Of a DNA stretch of 64,000 bases, positions 1 through 14,200 are shown piece by piece. Numbering within the stretch: position 1 is the stretch's first letter; the number at the start of each line of letters is the position of its first letter. The DNA is from Siphlonurus alternatus (Eukaryota > Arthropoda > Insecta > Ephemeroptera > Siphlonuridae): the NCBI GenBank assembly GCA_949825025.1, contig OX463780.1, positions 23,700,229 through 23,764,228 of the forward strand, given 5' to 3'. The notes beneath the pieces were generated by a model. The model was given only the letters and a program-made list of their open reading frames with translations. It made no database searches and was not told the DNA's origin. The position numbers and the translations under genes are program-made.

Positions 1-1241
1 AATTTAATGGCATTATATTTAACAATTTTGATACATAACAATATGTTGTATTGCTTAATTATAATTACAATAGAATGTATATTTTTGAAAAAATCATATC
101 TGTTCATCAGAAGGAAGAAATCATATATGCCTGATATATACAATGCACAACAATCAAAATAATAATAATATCAAGTAGAAAATATGAAATAGAAAGTCAA
201 ACCGAATCATATGTTCATATTAACCAACTTCTATAGAAATACATGGTTATACTGTAATGGTTCTGGTACACGATTAGAATATTAACTGCAGCATAGCTAT
301 AATATACTGATAGAGAGGATAGATGCTTAATAATAATAATTATACTGTCAAGAATACTAGGCTTGAAAAAAATTTTTTTTGGAAAAATCCTTTCTATTCA
401 ACTTGCCTGCAAAAAGATAAAATGCAAATATAAAACCTTAGAAATACAGATTTTGCTGAGACACAGTTATAATTTTTGTCACTGTTATGAATGGGACAGT
501 CAGTTTCAAAACCAGAAAACTTTTCAGATGGTGTGATGATGTCTAAAAGTTTAATTGTCCAGTTTTGAATCTAAAGGTTTATTTTTAATAAGCTCACAAA
601 ACATTTTCATACCCAAAACTATAAGCTAATTAATTAAGCCTTAACGTTTTACTCATGAACAACATCACCAGTAATATTATATTTACGCACTCTTGGTCAC
701 ATGAATTAGATATTGTAAATTTGGTTAAATACATATCTGTATAAAATCAATACATATTATATACGTAAATTTAAATTGAAAAGCGTAAATTGAAAATATG
801 TTTATGAACAGGATTTAGAACATTTGTATACAGGATGACCTATATATAGTCACATAATATATATTATATATTACTGTAATATTAAACACTTACACCAATC
901 TCAACGTTATTTTATAACAGTGAGGGTTATAGTAAAGGAGCAAACACTCTTTCGAAGAGCATGATTAATTTAAAAAACAATGTAAAACTTTGTTCAAGAA
1001 CATTTATGGCACATAATTATGTCAATATTCAGTAAATAGAGTAATTATAAAATAAAATATATATTTGAACAAAAATAACAATTCAACCTGATTTTTCTAG
1101 TGAATTAAAAAAATACAATAATAAAAATATATTGAACTCTAAATAGCACTGAGTGTTAAAAAACAACATAATACTATCAACAAGAGTAAAGGAGATTAAT
1201 TAACTTTGAGCAGCGACGGTTCGTGGAGCCAGCTCCGATTG
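1..1241. other. AT-rich flank downstream of the ornithine carrier gene
   Basis: I see no gene here. The stretch is AT-rich with only short spurious reading frames. It should hold the 3' untranslated region of the carrier gene that ends at 1242 on the minus strand, but I could not fix its poly(A) site. Confidence 0.5.
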
Positions 1242-4200
1242 TCACACCCCCGACAGGTGGTGCAGAAGCTTCTTTGAGTTCTCGTAGGCCAGGAAGAGGG
1301 CAGCCGAGGCAGGTACTGTCCTGATCAAGGTTGGCTGCAACCCGTTGTACAGGGCCACAATACCTGGACAACCAAGCAAACCAGTTAACCATTATGCAAC
1401 TCTTATTTTATTGTTTTTTATTGCAAGTCAAATATAATTATATTGAGTGAATATAATGTGTGGTATAAAATACATTTAGCAATAAAGCTCAGTTATGATT
1501 TGACTTTGTTCATATTACGAGGGTCGTATGATAAGTTCCTTAAGTCGTATAGAAAAAATTCCAGCGAGATAAAATTAACAACTGTACCGACTTAAGTGAT
1601 ATTTCAATAGGTCAGATACAAATTTTTACCCCGATATCACTTATATTAATTTCTGGGGGTCAGTTTTCGTGAAGCTCCCTCAAAATTGACTAAATTTGAA
1701 CTTTGAACCGGTATAACACCCACTGCTGTGATATTCCAGGGATGTTTTTTTATCTTTGGTATTGTGCCGTGATCCAATGATCTATTCTGTGCCACCAGAC
1801 ACCGCAAATAGTTTGATTTTTGCTTTAAAAACAAGCAATTATGAAATTTCATGGACCGTCACCACCTTTTTTTTGGGCCTTAAAAAGCTCATTTGCGGCA
1901 CCCCTAACGCGGCAAGTTTTTTCGTCGTAATTTTTCATTGGAGATGTAATATAATTATATCATTAGAAAGCCCATAATCTCTGCTATTTGCTGATGTTAC
2001 ATAAGACTGTCTGTATTCAAAATTTTGTGTATTTTTTTAATGAAATCTTAAATGACAGATGATTTTGGCCAAACAGTGAAGGGTACACTTCAGTGAGGCA
2101 TATATCCTATTAAAAATTTAGGTAACAAATAAACAGCACTAGAGCCTGATAGAGTAAGGTTTTCTGATGTTTTCACGAGATTTTCATGAATTTCCCATGC
2201 ATCAACTTTTTTCTGCAACAGATATTGAAGCTGGTAAAAAGTACTAATTTTTGGTCAAATTTTAATTTCCCGACCGTGCTTCACGAAAACTGACCCCCAG
2301 AAATTAATATAAGTGATATCGGGGTAAAAATTTGTATCTGACCTACTGAAATATTACTTAACCTGGTACAGTTGTTAATTTTATCTAGCCGGATTTTTTC
2401 TATACGACATAAGGAACTTATCATACGACCCTCGTATAATAACTTATTTGTTGTAATTTCTTAGTCTATATTACCATATATTATTTAAAGAAAAGGACAG
2501 GAAATACCAGCAAGGTTTTACTGATCAAAAAAGTCACGGCAGGTGAAAATCTTGTGATCATAAGTACACTTCAAAAATATTATTATACATTCTTTAATAT
2601 CATTATACTATAATATTACAAATGTAAAAAAAAAGAGGTAATTTAAATTTTTTTTATTAAATTTGAAGAAACTGGTGACATGTCATAGTTCTTAATATTC
2701 ACTTGTTTTCATATAATGTAATTGCAAAGTCCGATTTACAAACAAAAACTTCCCCATTTACTACTTAGATGCTCACCCTCTTGCCGGAAGATCTGTAGCA
2801 TCAGTTGACCGCCAGGCTGCTTGGAGCCTGTGACTTGCAGACGGGACTTGACCACGTCCGCTGGGAACACTGCACTCCAGAACAGGATTCCTCCGAAGGC
2901 ACCAGACGCCATCGTACGTAGAGCACCTGAGATAAAATACAGTCAATTCATTAATGGCACAATCATGATGCTGGGCTATTTGTGCCAGATTACTTTAATA
3001 GATTAAATAAGTTCTTAATATTATTCTTGTGTATTAATACATTGGTTTGCTTTGCCTTTATTACATTTAAAAATTTAGTACTATATACATTATATATGGT
3101 AATTTAAGCAGTAAAAGTAATTAAAAATCACCTTAATGAACTCACTCCTTTTAAAAATTTATGGTTATTCTCTAAGCATTGAACAGAAAGTTAAAGGGGA
3201 AATGCTAAATTTTTATTAATAACATGACAAATATATTATACTGTACCTATATCATCTTTGCTTTGTCCCTCAGCTGCTAAGAGTTGCCTGCATCCCTCGT
3301 ATCCTCCGAAGAAAAAGAAGTACCCTGGCATTTCCCGTGCTATCGTTGCTGTGAGGCCCCGAAACATCCCTGGCACTCCTTCTGTCCTGAGGATTTGCCT
3401 GGTGAGACCGAAGGGTCCAATCCGCACCTATAAACATGTCTCCGTCGAGCTACTGACAGCTTACACACGGGAAAACATGCTTACCTTGGGGGTGGTCTTG
3501 GCCTGAGACTGCATCTCTCTCATGGCCTGAAGGCGACACTTGATGAGCTCCGTGGGACAAAGGGCAAACGCGGTGAAGAATGCAGCCATGCAGCCAGCAG
3601 TGGCGTTGGACAAAATGGTCAAATCTTGTGTTTTCTATGTTAGAAATAAATAGTAAGTTAAAATAGAAAATTTGAGAGGTTGAAAGTAAGATAAGATCAA
3701 AACCACATTCCAATGCTAATATTCAGACATAGTGTTTTTGGAATGTTAAAATGCAATGTTAATATTGTAAACTAGCAAAGTCACTTCCCTGTCGCTTGTA
3801 AAATCTTTTTAGATAAAAATCTTTCTACATTCCTTTCACAAAAATACTAATGTTTAAATGGAGAAAAGAGCTCCTATTTTTGCTCTCGTCCATTTAAACT
3901 TTCAATGGATGTAAATCGTTATACTGCCTGTCTGACAAAATAATTTACTATTATATTGAAGTAATTTACTGTATCATAATTTTAGAATTATATATAACAT
4001 GGTAGCTTAAAAATCGTAGTTTAATTACAATAGAAAATGTATACACTCCCATTCTCATCCACTACATGTATTTAAAAAAATGTAAATAATCCTTTGTTAT
4101 ATTTTCTGAAAATAAAGACACATATCTGCTTAGGTAATATAATCTGTCCAGATTATACTAGAACTCTTTCCCTCTTACCTGAGTACCAGTAGCAAATGCC

Positions 4201-6278
4201 ATCACTTTCTGGCATGCTCCATAGCCAGCAAAGAGGACCGAGTTCTCCGCTATGTTTGCGACGAGGGCAGGGGTGGTGCCAGCGTAGAAGCCTCGTATGA
4301 TGCCCTCCTTGAGCCAGGTCTCGCGAGAGCAGTGCAGCATGCCGGTATAAAGTGTGGGGAACGTCTGCATCTTGACCTTCACCGTGTCCAGTGGCTGGCC
4401 AACATACACAGAGGCCACGCCCCCTGCAAGACAATAGCCACTTAAAACAATGCAGGGTGAAACAAACTTTACAGTATTGTATATAATACATGGGTGGATG
4501 CATGGGAAGGAGCTACGTATGTAGCCCTTCAAGACGGTCCCAAAGAAAAGGTGGGTTTGTTACGGTTTATTTCGGACCGTAACAAGTATAAAATGTTATA
4601 CTCGTGTTTAGGTCACATGTCATAAGACATTTTGTGTGACTGTCTGTCAAGTTTCGTCTATGTTTGTTAAATTTTTCGCCGTCTGGGATAACAGAAATTC
4701 TCCCAGTACATTTTGTCTCCTACGGTGGTCACTGGCATGCAGGCTAGGATCACGCGTCATCGTTTCGGCCAATCACGGGGCAGTAAGCTCGTGATTGAGT
4801 CAGTCTGAGTCTATCTACCGGCCTGCTCGGACGTATCTTACAGTTTTGGTGATGTAAAAATTGTACCGGTTTTGTGAGTGCGTGCGGCTTGCAAAACCCT
4901 GGCCACGGGATAGCCATTGTTGTAGTTGGCTGACCGTCGTTAGGGGTTGCTGCAGGCTTTTGTGGTCCACTGCCCCAAATGTTGGGACAGTGGTCATGCG
5001 GCGTTCGTCGGATTTGGGCCTGTATACATCGTGCACAGTCGTGGCCAACGCCTCACCTAACGCCTGATGTCGTCTACACGTCCACCACTGTAACTACGTT
5101 CTAACCCACCTACCCTGCCTGATATCCTTATCTTCCTTCCACCCTCCCGTCTAATTTCCAACCCTGTTCGTCGATGAAGACGTCCGCCAACGAGAAGTCC
5201 CAGCGTACGCGTATGGTGCGCGTACGCGTGTCGTGACATGCAGCGACCGGCGAACGACGTTTCATCATATTATTGTCATTGAGTATACGTGCTGGCCAGC
5301 CTTTTATTTGTTGTCTTGTGTTTTGGAGGGTTTACTATGTATTTTAACGGGGATAAATTCAATCATAACATTTTGACTTTGGGCCTTCAGCCACGTTCCA
5401 ACGGGTGACGTCACATACAAAAGTCATGACGTCATGTCGACGAAATATTTGATCATGTCATTATTGTCTTGCTTTATGTTTCATGACGTCACCATCTGTT
5501 AACAATCATATTTTTATTCACTATTCAATATTAGGTTCCGTTAATTAACTTCGACCAATCTTTTCGGCTATCTTACTGTATCTAAATCAATTATTCAATA
5601 TATGGAACGATTTTACCTGATTTTGCAATCTTTAATTGTGCCTATGTTTATAATCCTGTCCCTTATCTCGTCAATCAGGCCTAATATCGTAGGAGGGTTA
5701 ATTGCTAGTTTGCCACCCTACATTTTAGCGACCTACTGTACGGGTCATTTCAGGGCTAGGCATGTACGAGCCATCGTAGCGGACGAGAGTGTGGCGCTGG
5801 CGAACCCGAGGGCCTGCGGTAATAAGGTCGCATGGTTCCCTCAGTCACGTTAGTCAAGCAGTAGCGTTATAAACGTTTGCTACTAACCAGTTAGCCTTTC
5901 TATTTAGGTAACAGGTTGTTTACTGGTTTATACCTTCTTTCCTTTGAAACAGACGGCAAAATACACAAATACAAGTTCCTCATCTTCTCATCATCTCAAA
6001 TTCCCTTATTCACATATAAATTTTGTTGGGCATGCAGCGAATGTCCATGGGTGGAATCACCTCAATTACCACCAACCATCTGGACCGTTAATGAAGCCTT
6101 ATTCAATATTATGAGATACTGAACATAATATGGTACTACCCTCCCGGTCTCTCAAAATGAAAAGTTATTAAAAGCAAAAGAACACATGGTATGTTCTCTC
6201 ACCTAAGGAGCCGCTGATGAAATCAATTACGGCATCCCATACTGGTCGGGGCCCAGCCTCGACTGATGAATGAGCCAT
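1242..6278 (-). CDS. SLC25A15: Mitochondrial ornithine carrier, SLC25A15/ORC1-type, six coding exons
   Basis: Mitochondrial inner-membrane carrier; by family it exchanges ornithine and citrulline or related basic amino acids. Coding exons read 6278-6203, 4423-4179, 3634-3485, 3427-3247, 2926-2777 and 1363-1242. All borders are GT/AG and in phase, giving 307 aa against about 301 in the human protein. The three carrier signatures are PLDTVK (residues 36-41), PTELIK (134-139) and PADVVK (239-244). The stretch after the first signature, with [20 protein letters not shown], is diagnostic of the ornithine-carrier branch. The start ATG at 6278 opens [15 protein letters not shown] acceptor 17 bases upstream suggests a separate 5' non-coding exon. 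Intron 1 carries a probable solo LTR and intron 5 a foldback transposon; neither disrupts coding. The subtype rests on remembered similarity, not on a search. Confidence 0.93.
1518..2434. mobile_element. Mariner-like non-autonomous element with long terminal inverted repeats
   Basis: The ends are inverted copies over about 150 bases. The left end begins CGAGGGTCGTATGATAAG and the right end is its complement. The element is flanked on both sides by TA, the Tc1/mariner target-site duplication, and the CGAGGGT start also resembles mariner ends. The 917-base element shows no recognisable transposase, so it is probably a deletion derivative. It lies in intron 5 of the ornithine carrier gene. Confidence 0.75.
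4558..5913. mobile_element. Probable solo LTR of an LTR retrotransposon
   Basis: A 1,356-base block, much richer in GC and CpG than its surroundings, begins TGTTACGG and ends GGTAACA. These are the inverted TG...CA ends of an LTR. The bases GGTT directly flank both ends (4554-4557 and 5914-5917), a 4-base target duplication as made by Ty3/gypsy-type integrases. A perfect 10-base stem, TTGTTACGGT with its complement (4557-4585), sits at the left end, followed by a TATAAAA. The block contains three TGACGTCA palindromes. No gag or pol reading frame follows, hence a solo LTR. The family is not identified. Confidence 0.65.
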
Positions 6279-7512
6279 TTAAAAAAATGTAGGTCCTGTA
6301 AAACAAAGAATTATTACAGAAGATGAATACAAGATCTCTGTGCTAGTTGACTGGATAATTGCACAGGATCTGGACTTTCACTATGGTATTAAAGAGCAAA
6401 AAAGCTATTGATGATGCAATATATCATCTTTTATCTTTTAAAACCTCCATTGGCATTGATCATTAGAGTGTTGACGTAAAATAATAAAAGCTAATATATA
6501 ATAGTGACGTCAAAATTAAGCCAAGGAGATGGCAAGGCCAATTATCCTGGCGCTTTGTTCCAGGTGAAATGTATGCTAGCAGCAGGTTCATGCATGGCTA
6601 TCACCTCTCTCGAAAATTAATAGTTTTGTTAATGATTATAATTTATCATACTTTTAACTTACCCTATTAATAAGTATGTATATCACCTTCTGAAGGTTTT
6701 GAGCATTTTAAAATTATCACAGTCTGTAGCGGCTCCTTCGGTTGCTTGCTGCCGTGTTAAATTCTCGCAGCCTCGCCCACCTGTACGTATCCCAGCTGAC
6801 TACAGTGTTGCCAGAGCAAAAATCAATAAAAGACAAATTTTGCGGGAACAAAAACTTATCTTCAAAAACACTGTATTGCAGCATAACATTTATTATTGGG
6901 TTCTATAATGTTTTATTACTCATATATTATATCCTTAGCTGATGGATAGTGAAAGTGTTAAGAAAGTCTTAATATATTGTCACACGCTGGCGACTCGTGG
7001 AGATTTTTTGTTCACTTTCCTGATCGCTGATCGAAGTGACATAATTTAAGTATTATAGTTTTAAATTGCGTGAGAATTAATCACCGCGCGGTCTAATGAC
7101 TAGCAAATATTTTTCCCATGCCTATACTGTCGTAATATCGTGTTTTTTGTGTGTAACATGCAGAATGATTTACTGCTTAATCTATAAATAAACAATATAC
7201 ACCATAATTATATTATACTATATATGCCCGCGCGTGTTTTGTTAATCATACATTATATTTTTTATATTTTACTTAATTTTTATTGAACACTCTTTAGAGA
7301 GTATATATTTTACAGCACATGGCACGTACGTATATAATACGTACGTACTACGCAGCATTGCATGTGGATCCGACCCATATTAAGCTATATAGTATAAATT
7401 AATATTCATGCTATATATATAATATTAATAATTTGGATGTACACTGTACATCTCATTATTTAAAATATGTTACTTAAATTTTATATACATCATGCACAAG
7501 ATGCATAATGCA

Positions 7513-7518
<6 letters not shown>
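6279..7518. other. Upstream region of the ornithine carrier gene
   Basis: Non-coding. A minus-strand splice acceptor at 6296-6300 marks the inner edge of the leader. A more GC-rich patch at 6710-6800 could be the promoter or first non-coding exon, and a TGACGTCA lies near 6503. Neither the promoter nor the transcription start can be fixed from sequence alone. Confidence 0.4.

Positions 7519-7561
<43 letters not shown>
7519..7561. repeat. (TA)n microsatellite
   Basis: About 21 perfect TA units. It abuts the 3' end (on the minus strand) of the LINE-like fragment at 7561-8090, so it may have grown from that element's tail. Confidence 0.95.
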
Positions 7562-8220
<659 letters not shown>

Positions 8221-8522
8221 TGCAATTATGGATCATGCATGCAGACAACTATTAAAATTTAAAATACTAAAAATATTTATATTCATGTTATAATTTCTTT
8301 TTATTTTATTTTATTTTATTTACAATGTTAGCTCCGTTAGCTTAATACAGTATATTCTGCTATTGGTGTAAGCATTTATAGTTTAGAATTATATTATATG
8401 GCATGAGACATAAAATATATGTGATCAGTGACCATCTGAGTATATAATAAGAAGTTATAATAATAAATTAAATCAGACGTTTTTTTATTTTTTACTATTA
8501 TAAAAACTAAATAAGCAAAAAG

Positions 8523-8546
8523 AAAAAAAAAAAAAAAAAAAAAAAA
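8523..8546. repeat. Poly(A) tract
   Basis: A run of 24 A residues in otherwise AT-rich intergenic DNA; possibly a retroposed tail, but no element body was recognised next to it. Confidence 0.9.
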
Positions 8547-8803
8547 CGTAACTATTTTTCATTTCCTTACTTTTAGACACAGATGAGAGATTGATTTGAT
8601 ATAATATGCATTACACAATAGATCACAAGATCACTCGAGCGATGTATTGTCACAATCAAAAACATCTCTCGGTTGGTTAAATTCGACAGGGAAGTCTATT
8701 GCAGATACGACGAACGTGGACGCGCTCGGAGAGAAAATATTGGTCAGGCTTGACTAGAGATGCGGGTGGAAGACGCACCTCCCGATGTCCGGGGTACATT
8801 TCA

Positions 8804-8809
8804 TATAAA
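8804..8809 (+). promoter_or_regulatory. TATA box of the first cuticle gene
   Basis: TATAAA lies 56 bases before the ATG at 8860. A likely start site falls in GTACCACAGTC about 30 bases downstream. Confidence 0.75.
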
Positions 8810-8859
8810 AGCTGCATCCCCTCCTTGTCAGGTACCACAGTCATCTCAGCAGCAACACA

Positions 8860-11022
8860 ATGAAAACGTGCAACTATCAGGTGAGTGATACAGTGACAAA
8901 AGTGAAAAGTTTGTTCACTTAATATATAGATTGTTTATTACGAGTTATATTTTATATATTTTTTTAATTATTAATAAAGCAAATGGTTTTATAAATCACA
9001 TTAAAATGATCTAAAATAAAGAATATAAAAAATTATAATACTTACAGTACGTTATTTTAAAAAAAAAGGGGGATTTAATTTTAATTATAATATTCGAAGA
9101 AAAAATGGTAAAAATTTTTGGGCCAAGAACTAATAGAGTTTGCGAATTGTTAAAAAGCTCTTTAAGGTAGAGATAACGTCGGTCAGCTGTTTTTTTAGCT
9201 CCATTTGATTAACATGTAAACCTTAATAGCAAATTCACAAAAATTCGGAATTTTTTTTGAGAGGCAGATATTAGTGCCTAAATGCCATAGAAAAAGTTTC
9301 AAAACAATTAAACGAGCCGATTTTTTTTAATTAATTTTTTAGTTTGTCTCTCCATGGGAAAGCCCTATGCTGAAAATCAAATAAATTAATTAAAAAAAAT
9401 CGGCTAGTTAAATTGTTTTGAATTTTTTTCTATTGCTTTTAGGCACTAATATCTGCCTCTCAAAAAAATTTCAGAATTTTTGTGAATTTGCTAAGGTTTA
9501 CATGTTAATCAAATGGAGCTAAAAAAAAACAGCTGACCGACGTTATCTCTACCTTAATAATCGTAATTAATTAATAATTTGGTCAATCAAAAGCATTCAA
9601 TACCACGTGCATTAATTAAAATACTCGTATAACGTCGTTGAAGTCTCCATCTAATTATTAATTGAAATCGGGAACTAATTCAAGAGACTGATGACTAAAA
9701 ACTATAAATTTTAACATAAAAATTACAATTAGTATTATTAAATATAGTGACATTAATTATAGTGTGATGATTTGTACTATATATCTACATAATATATAGT
9801 GATATAATAAATGCATGTATTTTCTTTATCGTGCTTGAACTGTGTGCTTTTGCATGGTGTATTTATAAACACTATTGTGCAAATATTAAATTTAATTAAT
9901 GCAATACTTTCATGTAATCAAGCACGCACTTCCAAATTAATACAATATACGTATTGTATCTTCTATTTTTTTTATCATATTCTATTCTATACTTTTACTG
10001 GCCACACAAGTAAGTTTTTCTAAGAGGTTGCACGCGCATTGCAGTTTATATTGGCAGCCATTTTGGTGCTCGTGGGCAGCACTTGGGGTCAGCACAAGCA
10101 GCGACAAGCACACCAGACTACGACGTACCACGGCTTTAACAGTGGTGCAGCCCCCCAGCATGGGGGTGGGACATACGATCACGGCAGCGGCGTGTCACGG
10201 CAGTACTCTCACTTCTCGGGCCCCGTGTCGGGCGCAGAGCACGAAGTAGTGGTAGCCCGCTCGCCTGCACACGCCCACCTGCACGCCGCGCCCTCTCACC
10301 ATTACCAGCAGGGCCAGCAAGGACACCAAGGTGCAGGAACCTCCCTCGACTATGTGGTGAGTCATTCAAAATCTAGGAATTAAAAATTCAACTAAAACAT
10401 CGACGTCATATGGCTTCAGACATGACAAGTTTTTGAAATAGTACTGTAGTGCATTGATATACACCTAATTTTGAATAGATGACGTGTGACTTTAAGTCTG
10501 CGCGGCTTAACTTTGTTAATTTTGACTGTTGCAAAATAAGTATTTCATTAATGTACCTAATTTTTTAAACATAATTTATTTTATTTATATAACTAATCAA
10601 AATTAGATAAAAATTCAATTTCAAGATAAACGCGTTTATTTTATTTTTTAAATATTAATTATTATATTTTTTCTCTGTGGCACTATAATAACCAACACTC
10701 GATTTATGCACAGGCCAGGCCCGACTACAAGTTCGCGTACGGCGTTGAAGACACCAAGACCGGCAACAAGCAGACTCACCAGGAGAGTCGGGATGGTGAC
10801 GTGGTGCGCGGACAGTACTCCCTCGTCGAACCCGACGGTTCTCTGCGCATTGTCGAGTACACTGCGGACTCGACAAACGGCTTCCAGGCGGTGGTGAGGC
10901 GTCAAGGTCACGCCCCTGAGGTGTTCGGGGCGCCCTCCAAGCCCCACCAGCAGCACCAACAACAACAGCAGCACAATGATGATGAAGATGAGGAGGAAGA
11001 AGAAGACGAGGATTACAACTGA
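8860..11022 (+). CDS. RR-type cuticle protein with Gly/His/Gln-rich N-terminal half and acidic tail
   Basis: A secreted structural protein expected to bind chitin in the exoskeleton. Exons 8860-8880, 10045-10356 and 10714-11022 join in phase 0 to give 213 aa. The signal peptide is split by intron 1: MKTCNYQ joins [17 protein letters not shown] low-complexity His/Gln/Ser/Gly stretch of about 95 residues follows. Exon 3 holds the chitin-binding domain, from [16 protein letters not shown] through [11 protein letters not shown] to [16 protein letters not shown]-2-like. The C-terminus is a glutamine run and then an Asp/Glu run ending DEDYN. A TATA box precedes it and AATAAA (11218) follows. Its domain and flanks clearly differ from the paralogue array downstream. 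The exact role is unknown. Confidence 0.9.
9162..9557. mobile_element. TTAA-flanked foldback element, copy 1
   Basis: A 396-base near-perfect palindrome in intron 1 of the first cuticle gene. The ends read TTAAGGTAGAGATAACG and its complement. The arms share about 180 bases, including GTCGGTCAGCTG. TTAA on both sides is the target duplication of piggyBac-type transposases, though this element's ends begin GG rather than the usual CC. Related copies lie at 31197-31578 and 46897-47259. Confidence 0.8.
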
Positions 11023-11217
11023 GCCGTGACATCACGTGGAAACTACTCGCCGATAGAGAGCAACAGCGTCGCAAGTTTCTCATGGCTAAGTTACCTGCAT
11101 TAGATCTCAAAGTAAATGACATGATGTTGTACAGTATTTCCAGAGTTAAAAATTGGAGTATTATTGTATATATAATTCATTGTTATTTCGTACATTGCAT
11201 GTCATATATTATAATAT

Positions 11218-11223
11218 AATAAA
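11218..11223 (+). terminator. Poly(A) signal AATAAA of the first cuticle gene
   Basis: AATAAA about 195 bases after the stop codon at 11022, the first clear signal downstream. Confidence 0.7.
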
Positions 11224-11229
11224 TGTCAA

Positions 11230-14200
11230 TAATAATCAATTTTATGTCATATTCCTTGATAAACAATGAGAAACGAACAAATATGAAAAAAAAAAAAAAA
11301 TACTAAACTTGCTGTGTATGCATGGAATATGAATTTTCCTAAGTTACTTTTTTGCCATCATGTGAACAAAACTAATGCTTATGCAAGGAAAGAAATATTC
11401 GTAGTCAATTATTTATCCTTGTTTAAAATTTAATTTTACTTTCCAAAAAATTGAAACCTTTTTATTTACTCGATACATTCCCCCCCCCCTCCTAATTGTT
11501 TAAAAGTACCACTTGATGCATTGATAAAAATATTTCATTTTGTTTATTGTTACAATTTTTTTAAAGATTTTAGAACATACGAGTAGTTCCTGAATTGTTA
11601 TATTTTTAACATTTTGTCTGTGATTAATCTTGCTTTTTTTTATAACACCATCGTCTCTTGTATGCTGTTATTATCATGTTATCATTATATTATATTGGTT
11701 GTACTGCATATTGTGTATTCTTATGTGTTGCACTTCACTTGTTACATTATTTAATAAAACACTGATATAAAACAAACACGATAATCAAATTAATGTAATT
11801 TTAGCCATTACAAATCAATTTAATTATGTTTTTTAATCAAATCAATTATTTTAATTTATTTTAAATTTTTGAGTTTATGCTTTATTATTTAATGGATATA
11901 TTTCACTTAAAGAAACAACAGCATTGAATTATGCACCATCAATGAATAATTTCATGGTATCATTTTTTACTTCTGCGTAATAATTATTAAATTTATGAAT
12001 TTACATGTAAAATTGTTCCATGGTAATATATAAATCACTGCATAACCAGCTATAACATAAAATTTATAAATAGGTATGCTATATAGTATGCCATATATAT
12101 TTTATTTTATTATTTTATTTTATTATCTCTTTCATGGGCACTGTACAATAATATAACGCATGTATTATAGTCAAAATTAAAAACAAAACAGCCCATGCAT
12201 GGGGCAAATGAAAAAGATTGCTGAGCAGTCCATTCACTTTTAAGTGTTCATTCACCAAAAATAATACTATATAGTATCGGAAGATAATTATCTTAGTTTA
12301 TTTGTTTAGTTAGCTGTCAATATATACATCTGAGAAATGAATGTAATGAAACATATTAATTTAACCTCCAATGTTTCATAATGTTAATTTAATTAAATGA
12401 CATTCTAATATAAAATGTACATTACGTAAAATTGTCTTATGTTGAGTAACTATATATCCATACTCCAGATTACATTATAGGAAGTACGATTTCAATTTAA
12501 TGACTTAATTATAACCTTGCTTTATTGACTTAAACCAATGCAATATGGAGCAAAGTGTTAATGTTAAACGATAACCATTTATGATAGAAGTTAAATGCAT
12601 TCAATTAACCTTTTCACCAAGGCGTGTTCGTTATTTTATATATTAATTTTAGTAATCAAATTACTTCCACATTTATATATATAACACCTTTAGAGTCACT
12701 TCGAGAAAGAGAAAGTTACGTAAAATGCAAAGACAAAAGAAGAGACATTGAGATATAACAGACAGAAATGCAGGTGCATCATGATGCATCAGTTAAAATA
12801 TTGTGGCGTTATAGCCTGCATGCATGCATGCATGGGGATGTTTTTTGGGGAGTGATATCTAATATTATAATAAAATCTTCCCAAGCCCAGCTCGACTGAG
12901 GCCAAATAAATATTGAAAATTATGCCGATTATAGAGCAGTAGAGGTTATGTTCGTTACCAGGGGCGGATCCAGTGCGCGACTCTGGGGAGGGCAGTGTCC
13001 TATCCCACAACGTTAAATTTCTGATTATATAAAAAAAATCAACAATTCAGAATTCAATCCTTAAATATTTCTAACAAGGAATATTCGGATCAAGGAAGCT
13101 CTTCAACAATAAATTTTATTATTAATATATATATATATATATTATATATTATTTGTTAGTTGCGGAACGATTGACCCTCCCACTGCCCCATTTACTTTGA
13201 ATTTCCCTATATCGCGAGCAGTTCAAGTAGGGAGGTTTATTCCTCCCTCAAGTAATTTGCAACGCCACTGCCAATTATTGAACTATATACAGCATGATAG
13301 ATATATAACGATAGATACAGGACGGAAAGGTCTGTTTCCTAGAATTGTCATGGTTCTGGCGACCTGATCGAATCGATTTCGGTTCCGCTTGGTCGCCGCG
13401 AAGTTACGACAGCACAGCAGCAGCCCTGACAACGGTTCATGTGAGCACGTGCCAGGCCGGAACACATGCACGTACGTTTACTCGGCACTGACAGTCATTT
13501 GTCTTGGCGCTCTCTAACATACAATCACTATATAGCTGCTTCACGCTCCACATCTCCCAACCATGCATGTCACACTTGCATATTATATTCTGCAATCCAA
13601 TAACAATAATTATGTAATTGACGCGTAATTGTAATAACAAAGTTATTAAAAAAAAGATAAATTGCATTGGAATTTTAAGTACGGATAAATCATTTTTTAA
13701 CGTACATAAGCCTTGACCTTTCGATCCCCTTGCATACTGTACGTTCTGCAATTGTTATGGCGCCTTTCTCTCTTTCAGGAACTGTATGTGCAGCTCGATG
13801 TATAATAGCAAATTTTATCAAATGCCTGAAAAGTTGGGAATTAATTAGTAATTAGTTTCTATTAATTAGTAATTAATTGTAAGTGAATTCAATACCATAA
13901 TTTTGTGTTAAATTAACCCACTTAACTTTTACTGCATTGCATTATATAATATACTTCTGGATATATTTTTCATACTTAGCCTAAATATATGTGAATTATG
14001 TCTGTCCAAAAATATAGACTTTATATTCTTCATAATATTAATGATATTAAGATGCATGATACATTATAATTATACTTTATTCATGATACAATAACTTATT
14101 GTGTGTACTATCTTTTAATATAAAAAGATGTTAAATATCCATTTAAAAAAATGGAAACGTCAAAACTTGCAAAAAAATTAACGTTTTATTTGTATTTTCA

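Noticed and set aside
5602..6122. Two frames of 83 and 68 codons in the carrier intron
   Set aside because: The first lies inside the solo LTR and the second in plain intron; neither shows gag, pol or other domain motifs.
13283..13751. Overlapping minus-strand frames of 62 and 104 codons
   Set aside because: No conserved motif, low codon bias and no splice or promoter support.
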